Program-made: the position numbers and the translations under genes
Part shown: positions 61,777 through 64,000 of the stretch, one piece after another
How positions within the stretch are numbered: position 1 is the stretch's first letter
Layout: each line of letters starts with the position of its first letter
Source: Devosia sediminis
Lineage (GTDB): Bacteria > Pseudomonadota > Alphaproteobacteria > Rhizobiales > Devosiaceae
Assembly: GCF_016411825.1 (NCBI RefSeq)
Contig: NZ_JAEKMH010000003.1
Location: forward strand, 482,603 to 546,602
Direction: 5' to 3'
Length of the DNA: 64,000 bases
Notes under the pieces: generated by a model
What the model was told of the DNA's origin: nothing
What the model saw: only the letters and a program-made list of their open reading frames with translations
Database searches by the model: none

Positions 61777-63660
61777 ATGTCGGCGGCGACCGGTTTGATG
61801 CAGGCTCTGCTCGGCCCCGGAACGCCCCCGGACGTGGCGCGAGCCGCTCTCGACGAAGCGCTCCTCTCCGAAGTCGATCCGCTGCATTGGTGCGCGACCC
61901 ACCTTCGTGTTCCCGATGCAGAGGTGATGCGGCGCGCGGCCGACTGGGCCGGGTTGGCCTTCCTGGACGCCGTTCCCCGCCTTGGTGACAGCGGCGCCGA
62001 GCCCGAGCGGATCGACCGCCTGGCCGACATCCGGATGCGGCGGATCGCGCTGCAGGACCGGGAAATCGTCATTGCCGCGCCGGATTTCTTTGGCGTCATT
62101 CGGATGGAAGAGTTCCGGCGCAAGTATCCGACACAAGGCCCTGCGATCTGTCTCATTCCCGCACCGGCCATGCGGGAACATCTTGTCGCCGAGGCGAGTG
62201 CCGCTCTGGTGGAGAGCGCGCGCCAGACCATGGCGCGTCACTGGCCTCGCGCTGCAGCCCAGCTCGAACTGACAACGCCGATGCGGCATGCCTTTGCCTG
62301 TCTGCTGCTCGCTCTCGCCGCGATCCTGGTCGTGGGTCCGATGACCGGCTTCCTCCTGTTGATGCCTCTCTGGCTGCTGCTTGTGCTGATCCCGAGCTTC
62401 CTCCGGTTGGCGGCTCTCTGCCTGCCGGTCGCTCCGGACCCACAGCTTGGCCCCTTGGCCGACCTGCCGGTCTACACTGTCCTGGTGCCGCTCCGCGACG
62501 AGGCGCACATGGTCGACCAGCTCTGCGCCTGCCTTGGCGGCCTGGATTACCCCGCCGAAAAGCTCGAGATCATCTTTGTGGTCGAGTCGAGTTCGCCCGA
62601 GACCGTGGCGTCCGTCCGCCGGCATCTGGACGATCCACGTTTTTCCCTTCTCGTCGTGCCCGATGCGCTGCCGCGCACCAAACCCAAGGCGCTGAGCTTT
62701 GCCTTGCCGCTCTGTCGGGGCGAATTTCTCGTGGTCTATGACGCGGAGGATCGCCCCGCGCCGGGCCAGTTGCGGCAAGTGGCGGCCTGCTTCGATCGCG
62801 ATCCGGAGGTGGCCTGTGTCCAGGCGCGGCTCGTGATCGACAATGGCGGTCGATCCCTGTTGCCTTCCCTTTTTGCCGGGGAATATGCCGCGCTGTTCAG
62901 CGTCCTGCTGCCCGCTTTGGCCAGGTGGGGCCTGGTCATGCCGCTTGGCGGCACGTCCAATCATTTTCGCACCACGACATTGCGGGCGCTGGGCGGCTGG
63001 GATTCGTTCAATGTCACCGAGGACGCCGACCTCGGTGTGAGGCTGGCGAGACGGCACCTGCGTTGCGCCACGTGTCTGTCGGCCACGCTGGAGGCAGCGC
63101 CGACGCGCTGGTCTGTCTGGTTGGGGCAGCGCACGCGCTGGATGAAAGGCTGGATGCAGACCTATGTCGTGCACAACCGCCACATGCCCGAACTGGTCTC
63201 GGATCTGGGTTGGCGCGGCATGCTGATGCTGCAGGTCGTGCTGTTGGGCATGCTGCTGGCGCCCCTGCTGCATGCCGGCTTCCTGATCGTCCTGATTGTC
63301 CACCTGCTGACGGGGCAACTCGCCTGGCCGATGGTCGAGCCCTGGCCGTTGGCCTGCATCGTCGTGCTGGTCGTGGGCGATACCTGCGCGATTGCCACCA
63401 ATCTGGTGGGCCTGTCGAGAACCGGCCAGCGTCATCTCTGGGCCTGGCAGGCCCTCCTGCCGGTCTATTGGGTGCTGATCTGGCTGGCCACCCAGCGGGC
63501 CATGCGCGAATTCACCCTGCGCCCGTTCCACTGGTTCAAGAGTCCGCATAGCACAAGCGACGAGACCACGCCGGGGCCGGAGGCGGGCCCGCCGAGGGCC
63601 ACAGAACCGGCACACCACGTCTATGCCGAAAATCCCGGAAGGGTGGAAACACCAGCATAG
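61777..63660 (+). CDS. Membrane GT2 glycosyltransferase with GspE/MshEN-like N-terminal domain
   Basis: 627 residues. An N-terminal domain (about 1-150) resembles the GspE/MshEN fold (pattern LRVPDAEVMRRAADWAGLAFLDAVPRL), which binds cyclic di-GMP in some proteins, but the key RLG motif is not visible. Two membrane helices (about 170-215) precede the GT2 catalytic domain with YDAEDRP (DxD region), TEDADLG and QRTRWMKGW (QxxRW), the processive beta-glycosyltransferase set. Several C-terminal helices follow. It starts nine bases after luxI and is probably cotranscribed. A secreted polysaccharide is the likely product. Confidence 0.88.
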   Translation: MSAATGLMQALLGPGTPPDVARAALDEALLSEVDPLHWCATHLRVPDAEVMRRAADWAGLAFLDAVPRLGDSGAEPERIDRLADIRMRRIALQDREIVIAAPDFFGVIRMEEFRRKYPTQGPAICLIPAPAMREHLVAEASAALVESARQTMARHWPRAAAQLELTTPMRHAFACLLLALAAILVVGPMTGFLLLMPLWLLLVLIPSFLRLAALCLPVAPDPQLGPLADLPVYTVLVPLRDEAHMVDQLCACLGGLDYPAEKLEIIFVVESSSPETVASVRRHLDDPRFSLLVVPDALPRTKPKALSFALPLCRGEFLVVYDAEDRPAPGQLRQVAACFDRDPEVACVQARLVIDNGGRSLLPSLFAGEYAALFSVLLPALARWGLVMPLGGTSNHFRTTTLRALGGWDSFNVTEDADLGVRLARRHLRCATCLSATLEAAPTRWSVWLGQRTRWMKGWMQTYVVHNRHMPELVSDLGWRGMLMLQVVLLGMLLAPLLHAGFLIVLIVHLLTGQLAWPMVEPWPLACIVVLVVGDTCAIATNLVGLSRTGQRHLWAWQALLPVYWVLIWLATQRAMREFTLRPFHWFKSPHSTSDETTPGPEAGPPRATEPAHHVYAENPGRVETPA

Positions 63661-63737
63661 CCGGGCACTTCGCTCGGGTTTTGCACATGCCCGACGTGGG
63701 GCGCGCAAGAAATGTCATCTTTCTTTCATGAGGGGTG

Positions 63738-63766
63738 TTGACGCGGAAATGGGCCTCCCATATAAC
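63738..63766 (+). promoter_or_regulatory. rRNA operon promoter
   Basis: TTGACG at 63738-63743 and TATAAC at 63761-63766, exactly 17 bases apart, are near-consensus. The upstream stretch is A/T-rich (AAATGTCATCTTTCTTTCATG), like an UP element. It reads toward the boxA leader at 63931. Confidence 0.85.
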
Positions 63767-63772
63767 CCCGCT

Positions 63773-64000
63773 TGTCGACGACGCGACGCGCTCCGGTGCT
63801 TCCCACTGATCGACGATCTCTGAAAGGGCAGATATGCTGCCGGGTAACCGGAAGCGAAATCTTGTTCCCTGAAGGAATATAGAGAGTGCCAACTCTCACC
63901 GACGCTGTAGTCCTCGCGGACACTGGGTCAGCTCTTTGACATTGTGAAGAATTGAAGAAAGAGAGACGTGGACGGCGAGGTTCTTGCGAGCTGGATCTGG
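63773..64000 (+). ncRNA. rRNA operon leader, 16S gene beyond window edge
   Basis: From the predicted start near 63773 the leader carries a boxA antitermination element GCTCTTTGACA at 63931-63941, followed by ATTGTGAAGAATTGAAGAAAG and GACGTGGACGGCGAGG, a layout well known ahead of 16S rRNA in Hyphomicrobiales. The mature 16S start (AGAGTTTGATC) is not reached. No protein-coding gene is credible here. Confidence 0.85.

Noticed and set aside
61408..63708. 766-codon open frame on the minus strand across luxI and the glycosyltransferase
   Set aside because: It is antisense to two genes with complete motifs. Its translation is rich in Arg, Gly, His and Gln with no domain, the usual mirror of a high-GC coding region.

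Overview
This window looks like a chromosomal segment from a high-GC alphaproteobacterium of the order Hyphomicrobiales. A Devosia-like organism is my best guess. The support is a GcrA cell-cycle regulator with clustered GANTC sites, an argD-argF-hslO block, an rRNA-operon leader of alphaproteobacterial type at the right edge, rhizobial-type dispersed palindromes and strong GC bias at third codon positions. The genus is inference; no species marker lies in the window. I saw no transposase, prophage, CRISPR array or tRNA.

Left third (1-28040): carbohydrate and amino-compound catabolism. A truncated ROK sugar kinase and cutC sit at the left edge. Next comes a divergent FadR-type regulator and an L-fuconate type operon: RbsA/RbsC/RbsB-like ABC importer, SDR dehydrogenase, L-fuconate dehydratase with all catalytic residues. 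On the opposite strand there follow a frameshifted MhpD/FAH-like hydratase and a DeoR regulator with a perfect palindromic operator. An MFS-M81 metallopeptidase pair and an NTF2-like gene lead into an amino-sugar operon (Gfo/Idh/MocA, CUT1 ABC importer, RpiR regulator, GH20 hexosaminidase) that ends in a clear terminator. A second M81 gene then faces a RidA-SDR-D-threonine-aldolase-like-TIM-barrel cluster.

Middle (28090-48970): a PAS-GGDEF diguanylate cyclase, a catecholate-siderophore ABC importer (ATPase, two permeases, binding protein), LysR and TauE/SafE genes, a heterodimeric ABC exporter with one degenerate ATP site, a secreted protein whose 3' end overlaps a convergent acyltransferase-like membrane protein, RecQ, a stress-type SDR with a KGG protein, 3-methyladenine glycosylase, a class D beta-lactamase, a VOC dioxygenase, a DUF924 protein and a small membrane protein.

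Right third (48975-64000): a homomeric-type ABC exporter, an 845-base stretch with no convincing gene, a 38-residue membrane peptide with a perfect Shine-Dalgarno, an M29 aminopeptidase, PPK2, a PhoR-like kinase, gcrA, argD-argF-hslO, and a luxR-luxI-glycosyltransferase block. The window ends in the promoter and boxA leader of an rRNA operon.

Most intergenic gaps are filled by two classes of dispersed inverted repeats. These produce spurious N-terminal extensions in simple ORF calls, and starts were corrected accordingly.
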